Shown in pieces: positions 13,472 through 13,887 of a stretch of 13,887 nucleotides of DNA (position 1 is the first letter of the stretch; each line of letters begins with the position of its first letter). The notes below the pieces were generated by a model that made no database searches, was not told where the DNA came from, and saw nothing but the letters and a program-made list of their open reading frames with translations. The DNA is taken from the NCBI GenBank assembly GCA_001564255.1, contig LKNC01000043.1, positions 1-13,887 on the forward strand, read 5' to 3'. Both the position numbers and the translations under genes were made by a program. Source of the DNA: Natrialbaceae archaeon Tc-Br11_E2g1. Its GTDB lineage: Archaea > Halobacteriota > Halobacteria > Halobacteriales > Natrialbaceae.

Positions 13472-13507
13472 GTTATCTCACCGGTGGCGTGAGAACTGTG
13501 TCCCGCT

Positions 13508-13792
13508 CTATACCGTAAAGAGGTGGCCGTCGGTCGGAACGGCCAACAGGCCCACTCGTGCACCCGCGTCGAGCCAGGCGTGGCCGTAAGCGAAGGCTGC
13601 CAGGGCGTTAACGGGATCGTTCGTCGCCCGAAAGTGGCGGCCGTCTTCCAGGTACGACTCGGCCATCTCCGTGCAGTCTGTGGCTCCCTCGGCCATCGGC
13701 GTTCCCTCCGGTGGGGCCACGGTCGCCGCCTCGAGTGCCTCCGTGAGCAACCGCTCGTAGCGTTCGGTCTTCTCGTCCAGATCTGCAGCCAT
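13508..13792 (-). CDS. DUF357 family protein
   Basis: A 94-residue archaeal conserved protein of unknown function. DEKTERYERLLTEALEAATVAPPEGTP (6-32), then DCTEMAESYLEDGRHF (39-54) and DPVNALAAFAYGHAWLDAG (59-77), match the DUF357 family, which appears to be an alpha-helical bundle. The ending RVGLLAVPTDGHLFTV is typical of haloarchaeal members. ATG 13792 is supported by CTTACAC (13817-13823) centred about 28 nt upstream, the leaderless spacing. It lies 180 nt upstream of tfb on the same strand. Because tfb has its own promoter elements in that gap, the two need not be co-transcribed. No catalytic motif is visible and no function is assigned. Confidence 0.9.
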   Translation of the reverse strand: MAADLDEKTERYERLLTEALEAATVAPPEGTPMAEGATDCTEMAESYLEDGRHFRATNDPVNALAAFAYGHAWLDAGARVGLLAVPTDGHLFTV

Positions 13793-13816
13793 GGGTAGAC
13801 GACGGACGCGGTGGGT

Positions 13817-13823
13817 GTAAGAC
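13817..13823 (-). promoter_or_regulatory. TATA-like box for the DUF357 gene
   Basis: CTTACAC on the minus strand is centred about 28 nt before ATG 13792. The sequence beyond it to the window end shows no further supportable gene. Confidence 0.35.
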
Positions 13824-13887
13824 CGTCGATCGGTCGGGTGCCCCTCGAAACGACTGGCTCACCGCTCACAGTGGCGGGTGTCACCCT

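Noticed and set aside
13477..13493. CTCAC...GTGAG hairpin after the DUF357 gene as an intrinsic terminator
   Set aside because: The stem is only 5 bp, it has no following T-run on the minus strand, and it lies beside the distal tfb promoter element. The evidence is too weak to call.
1..13887. Frequent ctcgag/cctcgag strings through the window
   Set aside because: They occur mainly inside coding frames as Leu-Glu and related codon pairs in GC-biased, acidic proteins. This is codon bias, not a dispersed repeat.
1..13887. Mobile element, CRISPR or prophage content
   Set aside because: No transposase, integrase, regularly spaced repeats, terminal inverted repeats or phage genes are visible; gene content is ordinary chromosomal.

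Overview
The window is a compact, GC-rich piece of a haloarchaeal chromosome. Evidence for this is a complete TFB (archaeal TFIIB) gene, several archaea-specific conserved unknowns (DUF555/UPF0212, UPF0058, DUF357), strongly acidic proteins, a Tat-type signal, and A/T boxes about 28 bp before many start codons, the usual spacing for leaderless archaeal mRNAs. The protein style suggests a Natrialbales-like or Haloferacales-like genus, but I cannot name one.

Layout. 1-141: C-terminal end of an unidentified rightward gene. 246-1052 (minus): TrmB-family regulator. 1136-3646 and 3648-6062 (plus): an exported COG1361-type repeat protein with a C-terminal membrane anchor, followed 1 nt later by an RND/MMPL-type transporter. 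TrmB is divergent from this pair across an 83-nt gap that holds a perfect 9+9 bp palindrome. 6188-7090 (plus): THI5/NMT1-type ligand-binding protein without a signal peptide. 9501 down to 7104 (minus): Tat-signal protein of unknown function, bifunctional NAD(P)H-hydrate repair enzyme, and MoaC, the last two overlapping. 9942-9664 (minus): acylphosphatase. 10938-10009 (minus): OGG1-type DNA glycosylase. 11049-11516 (plus): DUF555 protein. 11852-11616 (minus): UPF0058 protein. 12293-12114 (minus): mini zinc-finger protein. 13327-12356 (minus): TFB. 13792-13508 (minus): DUF357 protein.

Most genes are housekeeping (molybdopterin synthesis, cofactor repair, base-excision repair, basal transcription). 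The most system-like locus is TrmB / COG1361 protein / RND transporter: a probable regulator beside an envelope transport unit with an unknown substrate. The transporter keeps the TM4-type acidic residue in its first half but has alanine at the matching site in its second half. The TFB gene lacks the -28 box of its neighbours and instead has two similar BRE/TATA-like elements far upstream, which suggests a long leader and layered control. I saw no insertion sequence, CRISPR array, tRNA, rRNA or phage gene, and no gene-free stretch over 300 nt. The longest gap is 11853-12113.
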